64,000 nt of DNA from Planktothrix sp. FACHB-1365 (GTDB lineage: Bacteria > Cyanobacteriota > Cyanobacteriia > Cyanobacteriales > Microcoleaceae). Within the stretch, counting starts at the first letter, position 1, and the number at the start of each line of letters is the position of its first letter. The position numbers were made by a program, and so were the translations under genes. The stretch is taken from contig NZ_JACJSC010000002.1 of NCBI RefSeq assembly GCF_014697575.1, positions 307,483-371,482 on the forward strand, given 5' to 3'. This document shows, one piece after another, positions 57,805 through 64,000 of the stretch. A model generated the notes under the pieces. The model was not told the DNA's origin. It worked only from the letters and a program-made list of their open reading frames with translations, and made no database searches.

Positions 57805-58114
57805 ATGACTGAAGAAAAAAAAGGAACATAAGGCTAAATATTGGCGATGTGATTTTGTAGTAATGGGTCATGAAAATAATGAATTAATGCTAATCGAAGC
57901 TAAGGGGATTGCTACGCGTGAATTTAAAAGACAATTACAGTTAATCGATTGTAATTTTCCTCATTTAATTCCCAAAATTACAATTGTTCAACAGCAATCA
58001 CAAAGAATAGATGAGTGTTTTAGAAGTGTTACCCCTAAAGAAATGATTAAAGACCTTAAAATCATTTCTTTTCACATCAATCATTACAAACCTACTCAAA
58101 AGGTAAAATCATGA
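57805..58114 (+). pseudogene. PD-(D/E)XK-like nuclease interrupted by a frameshift in an A8 run
   Basis: ATG 57805 is preceded by GAGG at the right spacing, but the frame meets TAA (57829-57831) after eight codons. Skipping one base in the A run at 57815-57822 gives a continuous ~102-residue protein ending at 58114. It includes YWRCDFVVMGHENN and LMLIEAKG, matching the D...ExK catalytic layout. An in-frame ATG at 57863 would give an 83-residue product lacking the Asp. Either an inactivating mutation, slippage-controlled gene, or sequencing error. Ends in ATGA overlap with the next gene. Confidence 0.6.
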
Positions 58115-58455
58115 AAATAAAAATCACGATAATAGAGACAAAACCTGTATTACCAGGTGAAGAACCTCGACAAAACTTGCTGGTTTTGTATCTTGACTTA
58201 AGCAAGTTTGATTTAATTAAATGTTTTTCGGTAAATCGATGTAATCACAAAAAAATACTTACTGAGTTAACATTGTCCAACACCAACAATAATTCGATAA
58301 TAGTAATCCCGATTACTGCGTTTGTCTACAAATATGAGTTGAGTATGCTTCTCAGTTATTACGACAATGAGTATCTAACTTTGCCAAATTCAGGCAATCG
58401 TTTTAACGATGTAACCTTGTTTGACTTTGACCCGAAACACTACAACGAGAATTAA
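58111..58455 (+). CDS. Hypothetical protein, 114 aa
   Basis: Beta-rich, 114 aa (VLYLDLSKFDLIKCFS, IIVIPITAFVYKYEL). ATG overlaps the upstream stop (ATGA), so it is translationally coupled to the frameshifted nuclease-like gene. Not recognised. Confidence 0.6.
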   Translation: MKIKITIIETKPVLPGEEPRQNLLVLYLDLSKFDLIKCFSVNRCNHKKILTELTLSNTNNNSIIVIPITAFVYKYELSMLLSYYDNEYLTLPNSGNRFNDVTLFDFDPKHYNEN

Positions 58456-58563
58456 CATCATGAACAATTCAGAATCAAATCAAGATTAATTATTAACCGA
58501 AACGTCATTAAACTAATCAGTTATCAGTTCACTACACTACGCAACAACCAAACAAGGAGTAAA

Positions 58564-59355
58564 ATGTATAAATATACTAAGCTTAATGACAAAATTGGAA
58601 AAATCGAATTTGACAATTATAACCGTCAACAAAGTATTATTGTATTTCTTGAAGCTTTAATTAAAAAAGAAGAAGATTACTTAACGGTTATTGGTATATT
58701 AGGTGGGGATTTAACAAATATTGGCAAGTCAACTAAATCCCCTGATGGTAAGTGGGGTTATGATCCAGATTTTAAACTTACTAATGAATTACCTGCTGTC
58801 AAACTCGATATTCCTTTCAAGGTTATTGAGAAGGAGAGTAAGAGCGGTAAAAAATATACCATTGGTTCCGTTTCTGAGAATTTTATTGCAGCTAAATTAT
58901 TAGAGGATATTGGGGATGGTGGTTATTTTGAGGGTAATTTTGATTTAGGTGCTGACAGAGGAACAATAGACAAATATCACGAATATGTAGGCTACGGTCA
59001 GATGGGAGAAAGTAAAGCTAAAAACTGTTTAGGGATGTTTTATGAAGTTATTAAAATTGATAAATTAACCATCATTACTGATGAAATCCTTTCATCTTTT
59101 AATGAGTCAGTTGACGGTAACTACAAAAGCGGGGGGAAAACCTACCCAAAAGCAGAAACAGAAACAGAAAAGCTTATCGCAAGATCTAATTACGTTAAAC
59201 GTTTCCTTTCTGATAACTGGGATGGAAATATTGATATGAACACCATAACCTTTGATAGCTGTTTAGCGATGTTTGAAGGGCGCAAGCCGTCCATAGGGAA
59301 AGATGGACAAACACTACTCTTAAATATTCTAAGTGAAATTCTAAAGACTCATTAG
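58564..59355 (+). CDS. Hypothetical protein, 263 aa
   Basis: Acidic-to-neutral soluble protein with Lys/Asp/Gly-rich turns (GILGGDLTNIGKSTKSPDG, GYFEGNFDLGADRGT). Preceded by a good AAGGAG site (58553-58558). No family recognised. Last plus-strand gene before hairpin copy 4. Confidence 0.6.
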   Translation: MYKYTKLNDKIGKIEFDNYNRQQSIIVFLEALIKKEEDYLTVIGILGGDLTNIGKSTKSPDGKWGYDPDFKLTNELPAVKLDIPFKVIEKESKSGKKYTIGSVSENFIAAKLLEDIGDGGYFEGNFDLGADRGTIDKYHEYVGYGQMGESKAKNCLGMFYEVIKIDKLTIITDEILSSFNESVDGNYKSGGKTYPKAETETEKLIARSNYVKRFLSDNWDGNIDMNTITFDSCLAMFEGRKPSIGKDGQTLLLNILSEILKTH

Positions 59356-59366
59356 TTCATATCTAT

Positions 59367-59394
59367 TTTCAGCCGCCGAGTTCGGCGGCTGAAA
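59367..59394. terminator. Element hairpin, copy 4
   Basis: Identical to copy 1 (TTTCAGCCGCCGA / TCGGCGGCTGAAA), 12 bp after the 263-aa gene stop; its 57-bp surround (59359-59415) equals 48250-48306. Confidence 0.78.
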
Positions 59395-59486
59395 CTGGAA
59401 AAGTAAACCAATAGCGATAAAACGATGACAGAGGATTTAGATTTTGTAGATTACCGTCAGGTGAGTGATGGGTTTTAGTTTTAGGG

Positions 59487-59732
59487 TTAACCCTTTGTCA
59501 GTATCTCCAATACCTTTTTAATTTCCACTTTAATAGCACCCCCCTTGTTAGCAGGTAAACCCAGGGCATGATTCAGGGTGACAACGATAGGAGCGATATC
59601 ACCCTTGTCCAGTAGATGAGCATAGGTTAAGACATCATCTGCTATAGGTTCAGGTAGTCGGTAGACTTTAACGGGTTTATTGATCCACTTTGATTGAGTT
59701 AATCCTTCAGTATTGGGATTGTGGTTAGCCAT
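59487..59732 (-). CDS. Small hypothetical protein, 81 aa
   Basis: Helical with a proline-rich lead-in (KPVKVYRLPEPIADDV) and a basic end (GAIKVEIKKVLEILTKG). A 17-bp palindrome centred near 59774 (ATCAGTG-TAA-CACTGAT) sits just upstream and may be its operator. Could be a regulator or antitoxin-like protein; not recognised. Confidence 0.55.
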   Translation of the reverse strand: MANHNPNTEGLTQSKWINKPVKVYRLPEPIADDVLTYAHLLDKGDIAPIVVTLNHALGLPANKGGAIKVEIKKVLEILTKG

Positions 59733-59765
59733 ATAATTATCTACTATCTAGTGTTAACTATTCTA

Positions 59766-59782
59766 TCAGTGTAACACTGATT
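59766..59782. promoter_or_regulatory. 17-bp palindrome upstream of the 81-aa gene
   Basis: ATCAGTG-TAA-CACTGAT, perfect arms, about 35 bp upstream of ATG 59732. Possible operator. Confidence 0.5.
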
Positions 59783-59783
59783 C

Positions 59784-59811
59784 AGAGAGGGATTAACCCT
59801 CTCTATTTTTT
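59784..59811 (+). terminator. Terminator-like hairpin after the primase gene
   Basis: AGAGAGGG / CCCTCTCT stem with a 5-base loop, followed by a long T run on the plus strand. Both neighbours are minus-strand, so it may instead limit antisense transcription into the primase gene. Confidence 0.55.
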
Positions 59812-59815
59812 TTGT

Positions 59816-62233
59816 TCACCCGTCGTAATGCTCTATCTCATGGGAGTACATATCATTCCTCAACCCCGTGACGTTGGCATTCTCCCATTCAACCGTGTAA
59901 ATACCTTTACACCCGTTTGGTCTCTCAACCTCTACAACTATCCCAAAACGTTTGTTATCCCCAATAGTCCTAGGGTATGCCTCTATTACCCTATCCCCTA
60001 TCTGAAAATCGTCAGGTTTGGTTTCTATAGGTTTAGAGTTTTGAGAATTTTGCTGTGTAGGTTGTGTGGGTTGTGTATCTCCCTCTGTATCAGGGTTTTG
60101 GCTTACACGGTCATCTACACAGCCTGTAGGGGGTTGTGTAACGTCTTCTGGGGTAGGTTCAGGTTCAGGAGTTGTGACTACTACAGGACGCTTGTAACCC
60201 CGTTTGCGTTTACCGTCATCCCCCTTAATATTTTGAGCAGGTTCCCATTTAAGCGTTGTCATAATGTCTGATATCTCAGTTTGAGCGCGTTTAGCTTGAC
60301 TAAGGTTATCCTTGTCAACCCCTACTAGGTTCAACAGTTCCTCAGTGGTAACAATTGCCTTGCCTTCTAAATAGTTCTCAATGTCATCTAACCAAGGGGA
60401 CACGGAAGAGAACGCTTCATTATTAGCGTCAGATTGTTTCTGCTCATCATGGTTTAGATACCATTTCTCACCATTTTTGTAGGCTTGTACCGCAGCCCCC
60501 CAGATAGCGTCACGCTCTTGTACTAAGAGGTCAATAGGGATTGTTTTTGTAACAGGAATAACCCAAAAACGGCGGCTTCCTGTTGGATCACGGAGTACGT
60601 CTGACTTATTTGTTGAACCAACAATAACCCCCATGCGTGGCATGAGTTTTGTTCTAGCACCGTATGGCATTCTAAGCCTGTCTGATGACGTTGTTAAAAA
60701 CCCCTTAATCTTGCTGATATCTGATTTACTGAAAATATTTTCTAGTTCTGCCCATTCCGTAAAAAGTGACGTATGCAGTTTCATCACTTCATCTTTATTG
60801 TCAGGGGAACCCATATCATCACAAAACCAATTATCACTCGCTAAAGCACGGAAAAAAGTGGACTTGTATGTTCCTTGTCCCCCTTGTAAAATTAACGCTG
60901 TGTCTACCTTACAACCGGGTTCATAAACCCTTGCTACCGCAGCAATTAGAGTCTTTCTAATGAATGCTTGATACAGCGAGTTATTTGTTCCAAAATACCG
61001 TTTAGCTAGACCGTCAAGAATAGATGTATCAGAATATTCTTCGTTACATTGACTAAAATATTCTCTGACAGGGTGATAAGAGTTTTCTTCAGCAATTTCA
61101 ACGATAATAGCTTTTAAATCCTCTTTTGGACACCCCTTGAGTTCAAGCTTGAAGTCCTTTGCTAACTTAAGTTTAAAGTTATCGAAATCTATGGGTTTAC
61201 CGTTAAACTCAATCTCTTTTGTCAACTCATTAAACTTAATTTTATCTCCCACGACTAATTTAACTTGAGTATATTGAGTTTCTAACTTAGTAGTCTTAGG
61301 TGGTAACTCATCATCTGCATTTATCCCTTCTGCTTTTAATTGTTCATTAACTTTAATTAACCAGTTAGCGATGGGTTCAGCACGTCTTAAAACATTTTGT
61401 CTAAAAGCGTCAGCCCCGTGTTTTTGGATATAGTCACCTATACCCTTGTCACTACCATCGGATGTCATAGTCCAGAGTCCAGTTATGTTGTAGGTTGGTG
61501 TGTCTTCAAATAACTGTAACTGTTTTACTAAGGTTTTTTGTGCATTAATTACATTTCTGTTACTTACACTGTCAGCATCAAAGCCGATAATGAAACCAAA
61601 ACCTAACTCTGCAAAATGTCGCAATGTCGGAACTAAAAATCGTTTACCCTCTGGATCGCGTTTACTCCCCGTTAACCCGTTCTCAACACCCGTTAACGCT
61701 ATTGTAGGGAAGCCGTTAGCAGTAGCGATTAAGGCATCTATAAAGCCTTCTGTAACAAATAAGTAAGGATGGTCGTTTATTATCCAGCAACGCTTTTTGA
61801 GTTCCTCTACGTCAGTCCAGAAGTTAGGATAATCAGGATGAACGGGCAACATTGCGTCAATCTCACAACCGAACGGGGTGATGTACTTGATAACCCGTTC
61901 TGTACCGCCCGCCTTTTTCTCTACTTTTGGATCGTTCGGTCTAAACTGACTCTGTAGACTAGGCAACACTGACTTTAACAGAATGCCATCGGACGGCGCA
62001 CTAAAACCCATCTCTTTCGCTTCTTTCTGGGTGATACTCTCAAAATTAGCGACTACCCAGTTTCTCGGCATCTTCCGGTTAAACCTTAAATAGTTGTAGT
62101 GCTTGCCAGTGAGATTACCGACAAATTTTTTAGCTTGTTGCGTATTTTGGTGACTTGTACTATAATTATTCATATCGGATGTTTTTTTGTGAAAGGGTAT
62201 TTTTCCTGCGTTTTTATGTGAATTTTTATTCAT
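59816..62233 (-). CDS. Primase/helicase: Toprim-like domain fused to VirE/VapE-type ATPase
   Basis: 805 aa. An N-terminal Toprim-like (DUF3854-type) region carries Glu162 (VTEGFIDAL) and Asp219/Asp221 (GFDADS). The VirE/VapE superfamily-3 ATPase has Walker A GGQGTYKS (451-458), LFTEWAELE (~490-498), and SRRFWVIPV (~553-561). A Pro/Thr/Gln-rich linker (~690-735) precedes a C-terminal small beta domain (IGDRVIEAYPR, YTVEWENANV). It should start replication of the element. Confidence 0.85.
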   Translation of the reverse strand: MNKNSHKNAGKIPFHKKTSDMNNYSTSHQNTQQAKKFVGNLTGKHYNYLRFNRKMPRNWVVANFESITQKEAKEMGFSAPSDGILLKSVLPSLQSQFRPNDPKVEKKAGGTERVIKYITPFGCEIDAMLPVHPDYPNFWTDVEELKKRCWIINDHPYLFVTEGFIDALIATANGFPTIALTGVENGLTGSKRDPEGKRFLVPTLRHFAELGFGFIIGFDADSVSNRNVINAQKTLVKQLQLFEDTPTYNITGLWTMTSDGSDKGIGDYIQKHGADAFRQNVLRRAEPIANWLIKVNEQLKAEGINADDELPPKTTKLETQYTQVKLVVGDKIKFNELTKEIEFNGKPIDFDNFKLKLAKDFKLELKGCPKEDLKAIIVEIAEENSYHPVREYFSQCNEEYSDTSILDGLAKRYFGTNNSLYQAFIRKTLIAAVARVYEPGCKVDTALILQGGQGTYKSTFFRALASDNWFCDDMGSPDNKDEVMKLHTSLFTEWAELENIFSKSDISKIKGFLTTSSDRLRMPYGARTKLMPRMGVIVGSTNKSDVLRDPTGSRRFWVIPVTKTIPIDLLVQERDAIWGAAVQAYKNGEKWYLNHDEQKQSDANNEAFSSVSPWLDDIENYLEGKAIVTTEELLNLVGVDKDNLSQAKRAQTEISDIMTTLKWEPAQNIKGDDGKRKRGYKRPVVVTTPEPEPTPEDVTQPPTGCVDDRVSQNPDTEGDTQPTQPTQQNSQNSKPIETKPDDFQIGDRVIEAYPRTIGDNKRFGIVVEVERPNGCKGIYTVEWENANVTGLRNDMYSHEIEHYDG

Positions 62234-62344
62234 ACCTAAGAGGTAACTTTAACAGGGTTGCCTCTTTTTGCGTTTGTGAGGTTAACAGCTTCTAGGATAG
62301 CGATAAATCGAGGGAATGACAATATTTAACAATGGTTTGACAAA

Positions 62345-62367
62345 CGTAAACCTTATTAGAGTTTACG
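62345..62367. promoter_or_regulatory. Operator-like near-palindrome, copy B
   Basis: CGTAAAC-CTTATTAGA-GTTTACG; outer arms perfectly complementary. The 17-bp core (62348-62364) matches copy A at 56232-56248 except one base. About 112 bp upstream of the primase ATG on its minus strand. Confidence 0.6.
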
Positions 62368-62412
62368 CCTTAAATTAGAGGTTGTTGCGCCCCTAACTCA
62401 ATCCTTATGATT

Positions 62413-62450
62413 TCCGTTAACGAGGTTTTAACAAAAACCTCGTTAACGGA
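62413..62450. repeat. 17-bp-stem hairpin with AACA loop
   Basis: TCCGTTAACGAGGTTTT / AAAACCTCGTTAACGGA, perfect. Lies upstream of the primase and after the membrane-protein operon; both strands give usable hairpins. Confidence 0.7.
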
Positions 62451-62469
62451 TTTTACAAAAAAATGTATT

Positions 62470-62491
62470 AACGGTTTTTACGAAAACCGTT
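62470..62491 (-). terminator. Intrinsic terminator of the 62.5-63.7 kb operon
   Basis: AACGGTTTT-TACG-AAAACCGTT overlapping the end of the 62491 gene; on the minus strand the stem is followed by a T-rich run. It shares the TTAACGG motif with the neighbouring 17-bp-stem hairpin. Confidence 0.6.
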
Positions 62492-63177
62492 TAACCCTCT
62501 AAATCAATAAAACGCTTTATTTCATTTAATACATTTTTACCTTCCTTGTAGCGGTAGTTTTTAAATCCCATCACGTTTTTAATGATATGGGAATCACTCA
62601 ACCCGTCTTCTAACGCATCCAGTACATCCTCAAAATGTTCTATAGCTAAAGGTGAGAGTTCATTATCTGAACTGTTCTGAACCGCTTGAACTGACTTGTT
62701 CAGGAGTTCTGAACTGTTCTGAACTGAGTCTACGTTTTCGCTAGAGCCCCTATGAACACTATCGTTCAGGAGTTCATTCTCAACAGCTTGTTCTGAACTC
62801 AGTGAACTACTCCTATCAGCCAGTAAATATTGAGCGATAGCAGTATTCGTGCTTTGAGCTAAGAATAGATCGCTCGCTAAACTGTGTTTAAATTCAGCTT
62901 GTTCACGTTTATTGATTGCATCAATTTTGGGTTTTAGTTTACCGAGTTGAGTTGTTAGGTAAAGTGATGAACTACTCGCTAATATCGCGTAAGTAATAGA
63001 ACTGAATCTAAAAAACTTATGCCAATTGTTAGCAGTAACATCACGGGTTAAGAATGGGGTAAAAAACCAGAAGGGGAGTGAAGTAGTTAACAAAAATAAG
63101 TTAATGCAGTGGTTTAATTTCCAGTTCTGTTTTATTGCTTCAGTTTGAACATTTGGATTGATTACCGAGTAACCCAT
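62491..63177 (-). CDS. Membrane protein with C-terminal helix motif
   Basis: 228 aa from ATG 63177 (an in-frame upstream start at 63243 overlaps the preceding gene and adds residues that look untranslated). Two membrane helices near the N-terminus (LFLLTTSLPFWFFTPFL, SSITYAILASSSSLYL), a Ser/Asn/Gln-rich variable middle with imperfect VQNSSELLNKS repeats, and a helical end (SDSHIIKNVMGFKNYRYKEG). Role unknown; its gene overlaps the upstream membrane gene by 16 bp. Confidence 0.6.
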   Translation of the reverse strand: MGYSVINPNVQTEAIKQNWKLNHCINLFLLTTSLPFWFFTPFLTRDVTANNWHKFFRFSSITYAILASSSSLYLTTQLGKLKPKIDAINKREQAEFKHSLASDLFLAQSTNTAIAQYLLADRSSSLSSEQAVENELLNDSVHRGSSENVDSVQNSSELLNKSVQAVQNSSDNELSPLAIEHFEDVLDALEDGLSDSHIIKNVMGFKNYRYKEGKNVLNEIKRFIDLEG

Positions 63178-63428
63178 TGAATTAACCCCCCTACTAATAA
63201 AGCAGTCGCTAAACCAACAAGGAAAAGTAGACCTAAAACCCATTCTTTATCATCGGTTTTACGATAATAGATAGCCGTACCCGTAACACTTAAACCGATT
63301 GAGACAATAAGAGAAAGAACAAAGAAAGGTTCCCTTAATTGATTGACTAATAATGCGAGTAAACTGATCAAGCTTGCGGTACTAGCTACTAACAAAAGGA
63401 ACCCGGTAATACGATAAAACTGGATCAT
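63162..63428 (-). CDS. Small membrane protein, three helices
   Basis: 88 aa from ATG 63428. Hydrophobic segments LLLVASTASLISLLALL, FFVLSLIVSIGLSV, VLGLLFLVGLATALLVGGL. Start placed at 63428, 2 bp after the upstream gene's TAG, rather than the in-frame upstream ATG at 63452, which lies within that gene. Not recognised. Confidence 0.55.
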   Translation of the reverse strand: MIQFYRITGFLLLVASTASLISLLALLVNQLREPFFVLSLIVSIGLSVTGTAIYYRKTDDKEWVLGLLFLVGLATALLVGGLIQWVTR

Positions 63429-63430
63429 CT

Positions 63431-63712
63431 CTAGCAGTCCTCTAGTAACCACATTTCAGAGGAAGAGAACCACTCAAAAGGATCTCCATCACAGTTCAAA
63501 AATTTAACTTGATATTCCCAGTAAAATTCATCACGGTATTGTAACCACGCCATACCAGTTACCATTGCGGGGAACCAACACTTATTGTCAGGGGTTTCCC
63601 AGTCCTTGACGAGAAGGACTGCTACTAATTGACCAATACGATACTCTGGTATCGGAACACCTATTGGCACTAAGAACTCAATTTTGCGCTCCTCAATTTG
63701 TACTACCGTCAT
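63431..63712 (-). CDS. Small beta-barrel-like protein
   Basis: 93 aa. Five predicted strands with IGQLVAVLLV, PAMVTGMAWLQY and YQVKFLN, similar in pattern (IGxxV...V.G...Y.V) to the small C-terminal domain of the primase. Possibly SH3/KOW-like. First gene of a minus-strand operon; upstream region carries ATGAAATTCAT repeats. Confidence 0.55.
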   Translation of the reverse strand: MTVVQIEERKIEFLVPIGVPIPEYRIGQLVAVLLVKDWETPDNKCWFPAMVTGMAWLQYRDEFYWEYQVKFLNCDGDPFEWFSSSEMWLLEDC

Positions 63713-63755
63713 GTTACAATCCTCTTAGCTTGAATACTTGAACGTTAAGTTTGCT

Positions 63756-63777
63756 CCCGTCCCCTTAAAGGGACGGG
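63756..63777. repeat. GC-rich hairpin, CCCGTCCC/GGGACGGG
   Basis: 8-bp stem with CTTAAA loop between two minus-strand genes; a terminator for the gene at 63846 or an attenuator for the 63712 operon. Confidence 0.55.
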
Positions 63778-63790
63778 TTTATAGTTTTCT

Positions 63791-63835
63791 GAATTCATAC
63801 TATGAAATTCATTAAATGAAATTCATATAATGAAT
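63791..63835. promoter_or_regulatory. Repeated ATGAAATTCAT motif upstream of the 63712 operon
   Basis: Two copies of ATGAAATTCAT (63802-63812 and 63816-63826) with flanking half-copies GAATTCAT (63791) and ATGAAT (63830). The 14-bp phasing suggests a protein-binding array, such as a repressor operator or iterons. Confidence 0.55.
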
Positions 63836-63845
63836 CCAGAAAAGA

Positions 63846-64000
63846 CTACAATTGAGCCATTAAATTGTTAATAGCTTGATCGGCGTTAGCTTCAGCCTTC
63901 TGTAAGCTTTGACCTAACTGTGCGTACTCAGGACGTAAGGAATGAAGGTATTTTGCGCTGGTGTTTTTATACCCTTGAATCCGTCTCTCATTCCGTCCTT
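63846..64000 (-). CDS. C-terminal end of an unidentified protein (5' cut by window edge)
   Basis: The last ~50 codons are visible, ending at TAG (63846-63848): a helical, polar segment with LRPEYAQLGQSLQKAEANA and NNLMAQL. No motif recognised. The gene continues past 64,000. Confidence 0.6.
   Translation of the reverse strand, partial: GRNERRIQGYKNTSAKYLHSLRPEYAQLGQSLQKAEANADQAINNLMAQL

Larger units (their letters stand above)
46232..64000. mobile_element. Integrated mobile element (left end; right end beyond window)
   Basis: Bounded on the left by the tRNA-derived att fragment, with a tyrosine recombinase reading inward, a primase/helicase, and many unrecognised genes. No GCGATCGC octamer occurs in it, against about 20 in the preceding 46 kb. 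No conjugation, capsid, portal or terminase gene is recognisable in the visible 17.8 kb, so it could be a phage, phage satellite or other integrative element. Confidence 0.8.

Noticed and set aside
59828..60271. Plus-strand 147-aa Arg/Cys-rich frame inside the primase
   Set aside because: Antisense shadow of a confidently assigned primase C-terminal region.
62413..62491. Replication origin at the paired TTAACGG hairpins
   Set aside because: Position and T-run fit terminators of the adjacent operon better; kept as terminator/repeat features.

Overview
The window comes from a filamentous, Planktothrix/Oscillatoria-like cyanobacterium. Evidence: psbM, the paired beta/epsilon ATP synthase genes, frequent GCGATCGC (HIP1) octamers, heptanucleotide tandem repeats, a GUN4-domain kinase, and AT-leaning codon use. 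Genus is inferred from general resemblance only.

Positions 1-46,230 are host chromosome. From the left: an SDR reductase and a metallo-beta-lactamase pair; a PAS histidine kinase; glycogen/starch enzymes (GH57 and an amylo-alpha-1,6-glucosidase) with a HAD phosphatase; tRNA-Ala(CGC); a small patch of HTH genes and remnants; minC-minD-minE, with a lone TnpB gene inserted between minC and minD; atpD-atpC; a region full of 65-bp paired palindromic repeats around a small two-gene operon and a kinase-GUN4 gene; an ethylene-receptor-like hybrid histidine kinase; an HDAC-like hydrolase; a GT2 glycosyltransferase; sucC/sucD-like genes; a giant alpha-2-macroglobulin lipoprotein lacking the thioester motif; psbM; stress, thioesterase and signalling genes; mutL; a TldE-like protease gene; a TpsB/Omp85-type outer-membrane protein; a ferredoxin; and a truncated HsdR-like gene.

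Positions ~46,232-64,000 (running past the right edge) are an integrated mobile element. Its left end is a 23-bp tRNA 3'-end fragment next to a tyrosine recombinase gene that reads into the element. It carries a Toprim-like plus VirE-type primase/helicase, a membrane-protein operon, and a block of about a dozen genes I do not recognise, several of them beta-rich or low-complexity and plausibly structural. It has no HIP1 octamers. Four copies of a strong hairpin (TTTCAGCCGC stem) lie at gene 3' ends and divide the element into cassettes; the outermost two copies are 57-bp exact direct repeats 11.1 kb apart. A 17-bp near-palindrome is shared by the regions upstream of the primase gene and of a 219-aa gene of unknown function, suggesting a common regulator. 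One gene in the element looks like a PD-(D/E)XK nuclease split by a frameshift in a run of eight A residues.

The best candidate for an undescribed system is this element: a tRNA-integrated, phage- or satellite-like unit with an unrecognised gene block partitioned by repeated hairpins. No portal, terminase, capsid or conjugation gene is recognisable in the visible part, so its class remains open.
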